Below are positions 1-7,536 of a stretch of 64,000 nt of DNA, in pieces. The notes beneath the pieces were generated by a model. It made no database searches and was not told the DNA's origin. It was given only the letters and a program-made list of their open reading frames with translations. The number at the start of each line of letters is the position of its first letter. Positions within the stretch are counted from its first letter, which is position 1. The DNA is from Terribacillus halophilus (GTDB lineage: Bacteria > Bacillota > Bacilli > Bacillales > Amphibacillaceae). The translations under genes were made by a program, and so were the position numbers. The stretch spans positions 62,001 through 126,000 of the forward strand of contig NZ_LT727828.1 in the NCBI RefSeq assembly GCF_900162685.1, given 5' to 3'.

Positions 1-878
1 TCATTGATGAAGATGCTTTGTATGAAGCCATCGTTAGTGGCAAGGTGGCAGGAGCAGCATTGGATGTATTTGAAGAGGAGCCAGCAGTTCATCATAAATT
101 ATTGGAGCTCCCCCAAGTGATTGCGACCCCCCATTTAGGTGCCAGCACGGTGGAAGCGCAGGAGAATGTAGCAATTGATGTGAGCGAGGATGTTATGCAG
201 ATTCTTCGCGGCGGACAGGCCATACACCCTGTTAATTTCTCGTCAGTTTCACCAGAATTAATGCGGAAAATCCAGCCATACTTTGATTTGGCGGAAAAGC
301 TCGGTGCATTCCTTGCGCGGACAATGCCGGATGCTATTGAAGAAGTTACGGTCTATTATGCAGGGGAACTAGCTGACAAAGAGGTTGCGCCTTTAACGCG
401 AAATACGGTGAAGGGTCTGCTGCAGCGTTATTTAGGAAATGTAAATGATGTTAATGCGACACATTTAGCTAAAAAACGCGGCATTACGATCAATGAACAA
501 AAAACATCTACAACAAGAGGCTTCACCAGTCTGGTAACAGTAGAAGCAAAATCAGCTTCGGTAACCCATAAGGTGGCTGGGACACTTGTAAATGGACTGG
601 GAGCACGTATCGTAAAGGTCGATAACTATTATGTAGATGTTACACCAGCAGGCCATATGCTGCTCGTGCGGCATAAAGACCAGCCGGGAGCTATCGGGCG
701 TGTGGGAACATTGCTTGCCAAGTACGCGGTTAATATTGCAACCATGCAAGTAGGGCGGTCAAATGAAGGCGGCGATGCCATCATGATGCTCACTGTCGAT
801 AAAGAACCACAGGCAGAAGAAGTACAAGAATTGAAGCAGCTGGCGGATATTTTTGATGTAACAGCTATTACGATATAA
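1..878 (+). CDS. serA: D-3-phosphoglycerate dehydrogenase, C-terminal part (5' end outside window)
   Basis: Oxidises 3-phosphoglycerate in the first step of serine biosynthesis, in the cytosol. The window opens inside the NAD-binding/catalytic domain; the reading frame starts at base 3 with IDEDALYEA. The motif GAALDVFEEEP and the segment ATPHLGAST with the catalytic His are typical of the family. An intervening ASB domain follows, then a C-terminal ACT domain (roughly the last 75 residues, DQPGAIGRVGTLLAKY) that would bind serine for feedback control. The ACT domain makes this the long, SerA-type enzyme and not a short hydroxyacid dehydrogenase. A bidirectional terminator follows immediately. 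The missing start cannot be judged. Confidence 0.95.
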   Translation, partial: IDEDALYEAIVSGKVAGAALDVFEEEPAVHHKLLELPQVIATPHLGASTVEAQENVAIDVSEDVMQILRGGQAIHPVNFSSVSPELMRKIQPYFDLAEKLGAFLARTMPDAIEEVTVYYAGELADKEVAPLTRNTVKGLLQRYLGNVNDVNATHLAKKRGITINEQKTSTTRGFTSLVTVEAKSASVTHKVAGTLVNGLGARIVKVDNYYVDVTPAGHMLLVRHKDQPGAIGRVGTLLAKYAVNIATMQVGRSNEGGDAIMMLTVDKEPQAEEVQELKQLADIFDVTAITI

Positions 879-880
879 AA

Positions 881-915
881 AGAAGCGGGCAGATTACTCT
901 GCTCGCTTCTTCGCT
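881..915. terminator. Bidirectional intrinsic terminator between serA and the convergent permease
   Basis: The inverted repeat AGAAGCGGGCAG (881-892) / CTGCTCGCTTCT (899-910) has one G-T pair, is flanked by A-rich sequence on the left and T-rich sequence on the right, and lies between convergent genes. It overlaps the last codons of the minus-strand permease. Confidence 0.8.
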
Positions 916-2216
916 TTCAACGCATAAAATATTGGCAGTCCGATAACTGCTATTCCAATAGATAACAGACAGCTTAGGAAGTCAGTGAACAGTGTACTGA
1001 TTAAGACAAACAAAGAGCCGATGATTGCAGCTATTGGAATAAAGGGATAGAGCGGTACGCTATAAGCACGTTCTTTTCCTTTATTTCGTTTTCGTAGGAT
1101 GAAAACAGCATAAAAGCCCAAAACATAGAATAGATAGATGGTGAAGATGCTGATTTCTGATAGTTTATCTGGATTACTTACCAGCATAAAAATAATGGAC
1201 AACACAAGCTGCAACATAACTGCAACCCAAGGTGTTTGGAATGTAGGATGCACCTTTTTCAGCAGATTGGAGAATGGCAATTGTCCACGCTCTGCCATTG
1301 CAAACGGGATACGAGGAAAGGTAAGGATTTTACCATTCAAACAGCCGAAGATACTCACAATAATACCCAAGCTGACGATAACTTCACCAGTATCACCAAG
1401 CACAAGTTTCGCTGCAGTACTCGCGGCATTGGTGTTCAAGCTGACAATTTCAGCTGCTGGTAAAATATAAAGCATAGCAGCATTGATTAGCAGGTAACAT
1501 GCTGTAACAATCAAGATACCGCCCACCATTGCTTTAGGCAGTGTTTTCTCTGGGTTCTTCATTTCCCCGCCCATGGAAGCTAGCATAATCCAGCCGTCAT
1601 ACGCAAACAAAGTTGCCAGTATAGCAGCGCCAAAGTTTATTTCAGAGAGCGCTTCAGGGATAGCGCTAAAGAAATCTGCGTCACCTTTCCAAAAGCCGAA
1701 GATGACAATAAGAATGATAGGCAGCAGTTTACCAATCGTCGTGACCAATTGTACGATACCGCCAAATTTCGTTCCGATAATATTAATGATACAAAGAAAT
1801 ACGACACTCGCAATACCGACACCAGCTGTCCAAGCAGTACTCCAGCCGAACAAATTAACCATTAGCGTGCCAAAATAAAGGCCTAGAGCAGCGATGATCG
1901 CTGGTCCATACAAAATGGTCTGCACCCATCCGCAAAGAAAGCCCCACATCTCGCCGTATGTTTCCTCCAGATAAGCATATAACCCGCCAGTTTTTGGAAT
2001 TTGGACACCAACTTCAGCAATTGTCAAACCGCCTGCAAGCGTCAAAAGTCCGCCAATAAGCCAGGCAAGCATGGCAATTTCAGCGCTGCCAGCATAACTT
2101 AGGACGGGACCAGGTTTCATAAATACACCAGAACCAATAATCGTACCTACTACAATAGATAAACCTAGAAAAAGTCCGATGTCTTTCTTTAATGCTGCGT
2201 TTTCTGATTGATTCAT
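894..2216 (-). CDS. steT: APC-family amino acid exchanger, SteT-like
   Basis: A 440-residue polytopic membrane protein with about 12 hydrophobic segments. The N-terminus carries the APC-superfamily substrate loop (VVGTIIGSGVFMKPG). The segments LTLAGGLTIAEVG, PKTGGLYAYLEE and GFLCGWVQ closely follow the B. subtilis serine/threonine exchanger SteT as I recall it. Predicted role: exchange or uptake of serine, threonine or related neutral amino acids at the cytoplasmic membrane. It is convergent with serA, so two serine-related genes share a terminator; whether this is functional is inference. The start is ATG with AAGGAGTGA just upstream. Substrate specificity is not proven by sequence. Confidence 0.85.
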   Translation of the reverse strand: MNQSENAALKKDIGLFLGLSIVVGTIIGSGVFMKPGPVLSYAGSAEIAMLAWLIGGLLTLAGGLTIAEVGVQIPKTGGLYAYLEETYGEMWGFLCGWVQTILYGPAIIAALGLYFGTLMVNLFGWSTAWTAGVGIASVVFLCIINIIGTKFGGIVQLVTTIGKLLPIILIVIFGFWKGDADFFSAIPEALSEINFGAAILATLFAYDGWIMLASMGGEMKNPEKTLPKAMVGGILIVTACYLLINAAMLYILPAAEIVSLNTNAASTAAKLVLGDTGEVIVSLGIIVSIFGCLNGKILTFPRIPFAMAERGQLPFSNLLKKVHPTFQTPWVAVMLQLVLSIIFMLVSNPDKLSEISIFTIYLFYVLGFYAVFILRKRNKGKERAYSVPLYPFIPIAAIIGSLFVLISTLFTDFLSCLLSIGIAVIGLPIFYALKAKKRAE

Positions 2217-2334
2217 GTTGTCACTCCTTTTTCTGTCCTTACTGCATGCTTGAAGATATGTAGTTCATTATAGGAAATACAGCTATAAATAGAAACTAGA
2301 AAAAGTATTCTGACATGTAAGGGCTTCTAACATG

Positions 2335-2365
2335 AAAAAGGAGCTTGCAGTAGCTGCAGCTCCTT
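2335..2365 (-). terminator. Intrinsic terminator of the PHP phosphatase gene
   Basis: On the minus strand a stem AAGGAGCT...AGCTCCTT (2338-2345 / 2358-2365) is followed by a T run. It lies about 40 bases after the stop of the PHP-domain gene. Confidence 0.75.
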
Positions 2366-2405
2366 CAAATAAATTGCCCGTAATCAAGGGACTTATACAG
2401 TTTTT

Positions 2406-3221
2406 TCAGCCAAGTGGTACGGCTTTTCGCTGTCTTCTTTCGAATGTCTGAATCTCTGTATAGCCAACCTTTTTGGCAAGTTGTATTGCTTCCGAATAGG
2501 CATAACCAACATGTTTAGGGGCGTGTGCATCTGAATTGATCACAATACCGACACCTGCATCAAAGCATTTCTGCAGCAGAAGCGGATCTGGGTATATTTC
2601 TCCAACCGGCTTACGTAAACCGGCAGTACTAATTTCAATGCATGTATCGTTATCCGCAAGTGCTTTGACGACCCGATCGTACTCACCCTCTACAAATGCT
2701 TGGTCATCTGGTTTGTAGCCAAAAATCTTAATTAAGTCGATATGGCCGACAAAGCTGAAGAGTTTTGATTCAGCTAACGTAATGATTTGATCATAATAAG
2801 CACGGTATGCTTGCTTCAAATCTCTTTTTTCGTATTCCGCTTTGTAAATAGCAAGGTCAATTCCCCATTCCCGAATCCAATGAACAGAACCTATCACATA
2901 ATCGAATGGATGCTGATCTAGAAATTCTGCCATTTCTGCTTCTTTACCAGGCGTGTAGTCCATCTCAATGCCCATCTTCACCGGGAGCGCTTGTTTTTTT
3001 ATTTCTCCGAAGAAGGCAAGATAATCCTGAAAATGCAGCGTCCGCCGATTCTCTACCCAGGGATTGGATAAGATTTTATTTGTTTCTTGGAAGAAGTATG
3101 CATGCTCGGAAATTCCAAATTCCTCAATGTCTTTCCTGCGTGCCGCCTCAAGGTATTCGTGAATATAATCCATTGAGAAAGTGCCTGTTTCTGCCATATG
3201 TACATGGTAATCTGTCAGCAA
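2406..3221 (-). CDS. PHP-domain phosphoesterase, histidinol-phosphatase-like
   Basis: A 271-residue cytosolic enzyme of the PHP superfamily. Metal-binding motifs are visible: DYHVHM at residues 4-9, EHA near 40, the GSVHW and GHIDLIK segments, and a C-terminal NSDAHAPKHVG. This arrangement is typical of HisK/HisJ-type histidinol phosphatases, and such proteins are often annotated as that, but no other his gene is nearby, so the substrate is uncertain. The start is TTG at 3221, preceded by AGGAG at a 9-base distance; an in-frame stop lies 6 bases upstream of the TTG, so no longer form is possible. It is monocistronic with its own terminator. Confidence 0.75.
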   Translation of the reverse strand: MLTDYHVHMAETGTFSMDYIHEYLEAARRKDIEEFGISEHAYFFQETNKILSNPWVENRRTLHFQDYLAFFGEIKKQALPVKMGIEMDYTPGKEAEMAEFLDQHPFDYVIGSVHWIREWGIDLAIYKAEYEKRDLKQAYRAYYDQIITLAESKLFSFVGHIDLIKIFGYKPDDQAFVEGEYDRVVKALADNDTCIEISTAGLRKPVGEIYPDPLLLQKCFDAGVGIVINSDAHAPKHVGYAYSEAIQLAKKVGYTEIQTFERRQRKAVPLG

Positions 3222-3320
3222 TACATTTCACTCCTATCGACTAAGTTAAAAATATTTTGACATATAAAATGAAATGTTCCAAGTGGAGATTTGTTAGGTA
3301 AGCTTTTAAAAAGGGGAAAT

Positions 3321-3349
3321 GAAAAAGCTCTGCCTTTTCAGGAGAGCTT
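3321..3349 (-). terminator. Intrinsic terminator of the 27-codon peptide gene
   Basis: Stem AAGCTCT (3325-3331) / AGAGCTT (3343-3349); on the minus strand it is followed by TTTTTC. It lies 15 bases after the stop codon of the small minus-strand ORF. Confidence 0.7.
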
Positions 3350-3363
3350 CAAGAAGGAAAATA

Positions 3364-3447
3364 TTAAAGAATAGAGTTCAAGTAGCCACCGACACTGCTC
3401 AGTAGTAATGTTGCTGCAAGGATCACATTAAAGCGACTGTTTTTCAT
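3364..3447 (-). CDS. Small hydrophobic peptide, 27 residues, unknown
   Basis: The ORF reads MKNSRFNVILAATLLL and continues with SSVGGYLNSIL before a TAA stop. A short polar/basic N-terminus is followed by a hydrophobic stretch (residues 8-19), which looks like a membrane peptide or a secreted signal-type peptide. An AAAGGA-type ribosome site sits upstream, a promoter-like sequence with GGGTAT lies about 45 bases before the ATG, and a terminator follows directly. So all elements of an independent small gene are present. I do not recognise the family; possible roles include a stress-induced membrane peptide or a type I toxin. It is too short for statistical support from one genome. Confidence 0.5.
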   Translation of the reverse strand: MKNSRFNVILAATLLLSSVGGYLNSIL

Positions 3448-3492
3448 GGTATTCCTATCCTTTCTGTTGAATTATATTCGTTAGTTTTATCT

Positions 3493-3518
3493 ATACCCGT
3501 TTTGTTATTGTTGTAACC
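3493..3518 (-). promoter_or_regulatory. SigB-like promoter for the small peptide gene
   Basis: On the minus strand GGTTACA (3518-3512) lies 13 bases before GGGTAT (3498-3493). The -10 matches the general stress sigma factor SigB consensus GGGWAT exactly; the -35 is a partial match. A SigA-like TATAAT (in GAATATAATTC) also occurs further downstream, so SigA use cannot be excluded. Confidence 0.4.
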
Positions 3519-3603
3519 TCTGATCTTATTATTATCATAGCACGCAGCCGGCTGTATTTCTTCTCGATCGTGTATAAAAATTGTGGAAAAAATGTGGAAT
3601 GAA

Positions 3604-3641
3604 AAAATCGGCAGCATGCTTGTCGCGATGCTGCCGATTTT
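3604..3641. terminator. Strong bidirectional hairpin with no assigned gene
   Basis: A perfect 14-base inverted repeat AAAATCGGCAGCAT (3604-3617) / ATGCTGCCGATTTT (3628-3641) with A and T tracts on either side. No ORF of convincing quality ends here on either strand, so it may end an unannotated small RNA or insulate the flanking units. Confidence 0.6.
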
Positions 3642-3883
3642 AGAATCGTCTCATTAGTTACTAATGAGGTGTAAAGTATTTAGTGTAAATCTAATGTAAG
3701 GTTGTCTACCCATTATAAAGTCTTGTTTTAAAAAAATAAACAGTTATTTTTCATTTTACAAAGGCGGCCGGGGAAGTGTTTAAACTGATTAGCTGCTGAT
3801 ACACCGACGACAGGACACGACAACGCATATAAGAAGTCCTATTGACTGCTTTCGTTTGTCTCAGTCTATTTCCTGCGAATAAT
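3642..3883. other. Non-coding intergenic stretch with a short palindrome
   Basis: No convincing ORF on either strand. It contains the near-perfect palindrome TCATTAGT-T-ACTAATGA (3651-3667) next to the orphan hairpin, then AT-rich sequence and a C/G-rich patch near 3765. The palindrome could be an operator, but nothing identifies a regulator. Confidence 0.4.
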
Positions 3884-3912
3884 TTGTTTGCATACTTGCT
3901 TTCGGGTATAAT
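3884..3912 (+). promoter_or_regulatory. SigA-type promoter for yybS-gdpP-rplI
   Basis: TTGTTT (3884-3889), a 17-base spacer and a perfect TATAAT (3907-3912). Transcription would begin near 3919, giving a leader of about 130 bases before yybS. Confidence 0.7.
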
Positions 3913-3933
3913 TAAAGGGTAGCATTTTTTTAG

Positions 3934-3990
3934 ATGAGAGGGCTATTTGTGCACCTTCATCTCTTTCAAGCGAACGCAAGCACAGCCTAA
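3934..3990 (+). CDS. Possible 18-residue leader peptide upstream of yybS
   Basis: The ORF reads MRGLFVHLHLFQANASTA and stops with TAA at 3988-3990. The stop falls in the loop of the terminator hairpin at 3979-4002, the classical geometry of ribosome-mediated attenuation. The ribosome site is weak (AAAGGG about 15 bases upstream), and no codon is strongly over-represented. It could equally be a chance ORF; translation is unproven. Confidence 0.25.
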   Translation: MRGLFVHLHLFQANASTA

Positions 3991-4005
3991 GCAGCTGTGC
4001 TTTTT
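3979..4005 (+). terminator. Leader terminator (attenuator) between promoter and yybS
   Basis: Stem AAGCACAGC (3979-3987) / GCTGTGCTT (3994-4002) with a T tract (TTTTT ending at 4005). It lies downstream of the only good promoter and 45 bases upstream of the yybS start, so it should truncate part of the transcripts unless antitermination occurs. Confidence 0.65.
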
Positions 4006-4048
4006 CTACACTTGCTTCATTACATATTCAAATGGGGTGTCACGATTC

Positions 4049-4987
4049 ATGAAAAACGCTCGACAACTGACGGAAGGAGCTATGCTGGGGGGAATTTACC
4101 TTGTACTGCTGCTGATTGCTATATATGTTCCTTTCATTGGGATGGTTGCCTATTTTGTTTTGCCAGTACCGATTATTTTGTATTGGCTTCGCCATGGAAT
4201 CAAGCCAGGTTTCACTTTTTCTGCAGCAATTCTGCTGTTCTCTATTATAGCGAGTTCGGCGGGTGTATTGACTACTCTAGCAACAGCAATTGGAGCCTCA
4301 ATGACGGGGTATGCATTACATCATAAACAATCAACTTACGAAGCATTGCTAAAGGGAACAGTGGGTTATGCGCTTGGCGCGACAATCTTCTGGGTGTTAA
4401 CTCAAGCAATAACTGGCATTAATATTATTGATGCAGCACAGACCACAATGCAAGAATCAATGCAAGAGGTACGCACCCAAATGAATAATTTAGGTGTAAC
4501 GACTCCCGAAGATCGATGGACGCAAGTGACTGAAATGATTGATTATATTTTTGTTCTTGTACCGACCTTGATTGCAGTTTATTCCTTCTTGTATGCGTTT
4601 GTCACGCAATGGCTGGCGCAAAAGGTTCATAACCGGAAGAGTAAGGAAAAAATCTTGTATCCGCCATTTCGCCGTTTCAACTTGCCAGTTATTGTGTTGT
4701 TCATTTACTTTATTGGATCTTTTGCTCGCTGGTTCGATATAGATCCAAACGGCGGTCTATATCCATTTATTGTAAACATAACAGAGCTTGCAGGAATATT
4801 GCTTATCATTCAAGGATTTGCGTTTATGTTTTATTTTGCTTATGAGCGGAAATTAGCAAAGGTATTTCCGATTTTAACTGTTATATTCTCTATTCTTTTA
4901 GGGCCTATCCTGCTGTATCTCGTACGGATTTTGGGTATAATTGATATAGGATTCAGGCTTCGGGAACGGCTGAGCAGCAAGAAATAG
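4049..4987 (+). CDS. yybS: YybS-family (DUF2232) membrane protein
   Basis: A 312-residue polytopic membrane protein with about 8 hydrophobic segments, of unknown biochemical role. Length and position directly upstream of gdpP match B. subtilis YybS. The start chosen is ATG at 4049 (MKNARQLTEGAMLGGIY) with GGGGTG 9 bases upstream; the longer upstream reading would run through the leader hairpin and adds a non-conserved N-terminus. The C-terminal half keeps the FARWFDIDPNGG segment. It is transcribed with gdpP and rplI (37-base gap to gdpP). DUF2232 proteins resemble ECF-type substrate components by fold, but no substrate can be named. Confidence 0.85.
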   Translation: MKNARQLTEGAMLGGIYLVLLLIAIYVPFIGMVAYFVLPVPIILYWLRHGIKPGFTFSAAILLFSIIASSAGVLTTLATAIGASMTGYALHHKQSTYEALLKGTVGYALGATIFWVLTQAITGINIIDAAQTTMQESMQEVRTQMNNLGVTTPEDRWTQVTEMIDYIFVLVPTLIAVYSFLYAFVTQWLAQKVHNRKSKEKILYPPFRRFNLPVIVLFIYFIGSFARWFDIDPNGGLYPFIVNITELAGILLIIQGFAFMFYFAYERKLAKVFPILTVIFSILLGPILLYLVRILGIIDIGFRLRERLSSKK

Positions 4988-5023
4988 CATGGTCGCGGAA
5001 TTTAGGTTTAGGAGCTGACATAT

Positions 5024-6994
5024 ATGCCAGAGATATTTAAGAAACCAACATTGAGTAAGCATTTAATCGTGACATATGCACTTGCTGTCGTCCTGCTTGT
5101 TTGTGTGTGGTTTTATGAATGGAAGCTTGGACTGCCATTGACAGTACTCTTGGCTCTTTCTTTCTTTTACAGCATCGTGACGGAGCAGCGGATGCAAGAT
5201 CAAACGGAGGAATATATCTCGACGATGTCTCACCGTGTGAAAAAGGTCGGTGAGGAAGCGCTGTTGGAAATGCCAATCGGCATTGTGCTTTACAGTGAAA
5301 ACTATCAGATTGAGTGGACAACACCGTATATGAACAGATTTGCTGAGGATACACTTGTTGGTGAGCCGCTGGATGATTTGTCAGAAGCGCTTATCCCGGC
5401 AATCAAAGACGAGAAGAACGAGGTATGGATAACGCTTGACGATTATGATTTCTTGACCGTAATTAAGAAGGAAGAGCGGTTGTTATACCTGTTTGATCGA
5501 ACGAAGCAGCTGGAGATACAGAATTTATACAACGAAGAACAAACAGTCTTAGCTATTATCTTTTTAGATAACTACGAAGAGATGACACAGAATTTAGATG
5601 ATACGGCAAAGAGTCAAATAAATTCCCGTGTCACGGCACAATTGAATGAATGGTCGCGCCAAAAAGGATTGTATCTGAAACGTACCTCACAAGAGCGTTT
5701 TCTTGCTGTGCTGAATCATCGCATCTTGAGGGATTTAGAGAAAGCTAAATTTGAAATTCTAGATGAAATTCGCGGACTGATTACAGATCAGAATATTCCA
5801 ATTACACTGAGCATCGGCGTCGGAGCAGGTGGACAGTCATTGCCTGAGCTTGGAGAGCTTGCACAGTCCAGCTTAGACCTTGCACTCGGTCGAGGCGGTG
5901 ACCAGGTTGCCATTAAAGGAGAAGGCGGTAAAGTGCGCTTCTACGGCGGTAAAACAAATCCGATGGAGAAGCGGACGAGAGTAAGAGCTCGCGTCATTTC
6001 CCACGCATTAAAGGAATTGGTTAAACAGAGTGAACAAGTACTCATTATGGGACACAAGGCGCCTGATATGGATTCAATCGGAGCTGCAATCGGCATTTTG
6101 AAGATTGCCGAAGCAAATGATACGGTTGGACATATTGTTTTGGATAAGCAAGATATTCATAGCGGTGTTTCGAAGCTGACGACAGCTATCCAAGCGGATG
6201 AGGATCTTTGGGAACAATTCATTAGTCCGGAAGAAGCGTTAGATCGAGTGACAAAGAACACGCTTGTTGTTGTTGTAGATACTCATAAACCTGTACTGGT
6301 TGCAGAAGAAAGACTGCTTAGTAAGTCAGAGCATGTCGTAGTTATTGATCACCACCGACGGGCAGAAGAGTTTATAGAGAAGCCGACGCTTGTCTATATG
6401 GAACCGTATGCTTCTTCGACAGCGGAGCTTGTGACCGAACTATTGGACTACCAGCCTAAGAAGCTGCGACTTTCCACATTAGAAGCAAGTGCCTTGCTTG
6501 CAGGAATTATCGTCGATACAAAAAGCTTTACACTTCGCACGGGTTCACGTACATTTGATGCTGCTTCCAATCTTCGTTCGAAGGGTGCAGATACCGTCTT
6601 AGTGCAGCGCTTTATGAAAGAAGATTTAGATACGTATGTGAAGCGGGCACATTTAATAGAACATACAGAGATTTACCGGGAAGGCATTGCTATTTCGACA
6701 GCAGAAACAGGGCAAGTATTTGGACCGGTTGTGATTGCCCAAGCTGCGGACACACTGCTGACAATGGATGGCGTCAGCGCCAGCTTTGTCATTTCAGAAC
6801 GTGAAGACGGCCGAATTGGTATAAGTGCCAGGTCGCTTGGACAAGTGAATGTGCAAGTGATTATGGAAAAAATGAATGGCGGCGGTCACCTAACCAATGC
6901 TGCCACACAGATTGCTGACAAGACTGTGCAGGAAGCGAAAGAAGAACTGCAGCAGATTGTTGATGATTATGTTGAAGGGAGAACAGAAGAATGA
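5024..6994 (+). CDS. gdpP: Cyclic-di-AMP phosphodiesterase GdpP
   Basis: Hydrolyses the second messenger c-di-AMP to pApA, lowering the signal that controls potassium, osmolytes and cell-wall homeostasis. It has 656 residues: two membrane helices (about 12-30 and 35-52), a PAS-type haem-binding domain (about 75-150), a degenerate GGDEF domain (about 170-300, lacking the GGDEF signature), then DHH and DHHA1 domains. DHH signatures are [11 protein letters not shown] (about residue 345), D442-H443-H444 and a C-terminal [12 protein letters not shown]. The start is ATG at 5024 with AGGAG upstream. The 3' end overlaps rplI by 4 bases, so translation is coupled, as in other Bacillaceae. Confidence 0.96.
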   Translation: MPEIFKKPTLSKHLIVTYALAVVLLVCVWFYEWKLGLPLTVLLALSFFYSIVTEQRMQDQTEEYISTMSHRVKKVGEEALLEMPIGIVLYSENYQIEWTTPYMNRFAEDTLVGEPLDDLSEALIPAIKDEKNEVWITLDDYDFLTVIKKEERLLYLFDRTKQLEIQNLYNEEQTVLAIIFLDNYEEMTQNLDDTAKSQINSRVTAQLNEWSRQKGLYLKRTSQERFLAVLNHRILRDLEKAKFEILDEIRGLITDQNIPITLSIGVGAGGQSLPELGELAQSSLDLALGRGGDQVAIKGEGGKVRFYGGKTNPMEKRTRVRARVISHALKELVKQSEQVLIMGHKAPDMDSIGAAIGILKIAEANDTVGHIVLDKQDIHSGVSKLTTAIQADEDLWEQFISPEEALDRVTKNTLVVVVDTHKPVLVAEERLLSKSEHVVVIDHHRRAEEFIEKPTLVYMEPYASSTAELVTELLDYQPKKLRLSTLEASALLAGIIVDTKSFTLRTGSRTFDAASNLRSKGADTVLVQRFMKEDLDTYVKRAHLIEHTEIYREGIAISTAETGQVFGPVVIAQAADTLLTMDGVSASFVISEREDGRIGISARSLGQVNVQVIMEKMNGGGHLTNAATQIADKTVQEAKEELQQIVDDYVEGRTEE

Positions 6995-7437
6995 AAGTAA
7001 TTTTCACTGAAGATGTAAAAGGCAAAGGTAAAAAAGGACAAGTAAAAGAAGTGCCAGACGGCTACGCACGCAATTACTTGCTTAAAAATAATTTGGCTGC
7101 ACCTGCAACAAAAGGAAATGTAAAAGTGCAGGAAGCAAAAGAAAATAAACAGCAGCAGCTGGAGCAGCAAGAAGTAGAAGATGCGAAAAAGTTAAGTGAG
7201 AAGTTGGCAAGCCTTACTGTGGAAGTGAAAGCAAAATCCGGTGAGGGCGGCCGTTTGTTTGGTTCAATTACGAGCAAGCAGATTGCGGATGAATTGAAAA
7301 AAACACACAAAATCAAGATCGATAAACGGAAAATCGAATTAGATGATCCGATTCGTGCGCTTGGTTACCGCGACTTGGATGTAAAACTACATCCAGAAGT
7401 AACCGGTAAAATTAAAGTTCATATTAGCGAGCAATAA
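6991..7437 (+). CDS. rplI: 50S ribosomal protein L9
   Basis: A large-subunit ribosomal protein that binds 23S rRNA near the L1 stalk base and helps keep the reading frame. At 148 residues it has the family length: N-terminal domain ([19 protein letters not shown], with KNNLAAPAT near residue 32-40), a long charged connecting helix rich in Gln/Glu/Lys (about 40-75), and a C-terminal domain beginning [14 protein letters not shown]. The ATG overlaps the gdpP stop (ATGA), an arrangement conserved in the yybS-gdpP-rplI unit. Confidence 0.98.
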   Translation: MKVIFTEDVKGKGKKGQVKEVPDGYARNYLLKNNLAAPATKGNVKVQEAKENKQQQLEQQEVEDAKKLSEKLASLTVEVKAKSGEGGRLFGSITSKQIADELKKTHKIKIDKRKIELDDPIRALGYRDLDVKLHPEVTGKIKVHISEQ

Positions 7438-7469
7438 TTTTTTCCAGCAAAATACCAATAGCTTTTCAT

Positions 7470-7507
7470 CCCCCTTTTGACACAAAAGGGGGATATTTCG
7501 GTACAAT
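7470..7507 (+). promoter_or_regulatory. Hairpin overlapping the dnaC promoter
   Basis: CCCCCTTTT (7470-7478) / AAAAGGGGG (7484-7492) forms a 9-bp stem that can terminate rplI transcription weakly. Its loop contains a perfect -35 TTGACA (7477-7482), with TACAAT (7502-7507) as -10 at a 19-base spacing. The same sequence therefore seems to serve as terminator and promoter element. Confidence 0.5.
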
Positions 7508-7536
7508 AAAAGCAGTATGCCAGAAATGGGGGAATC

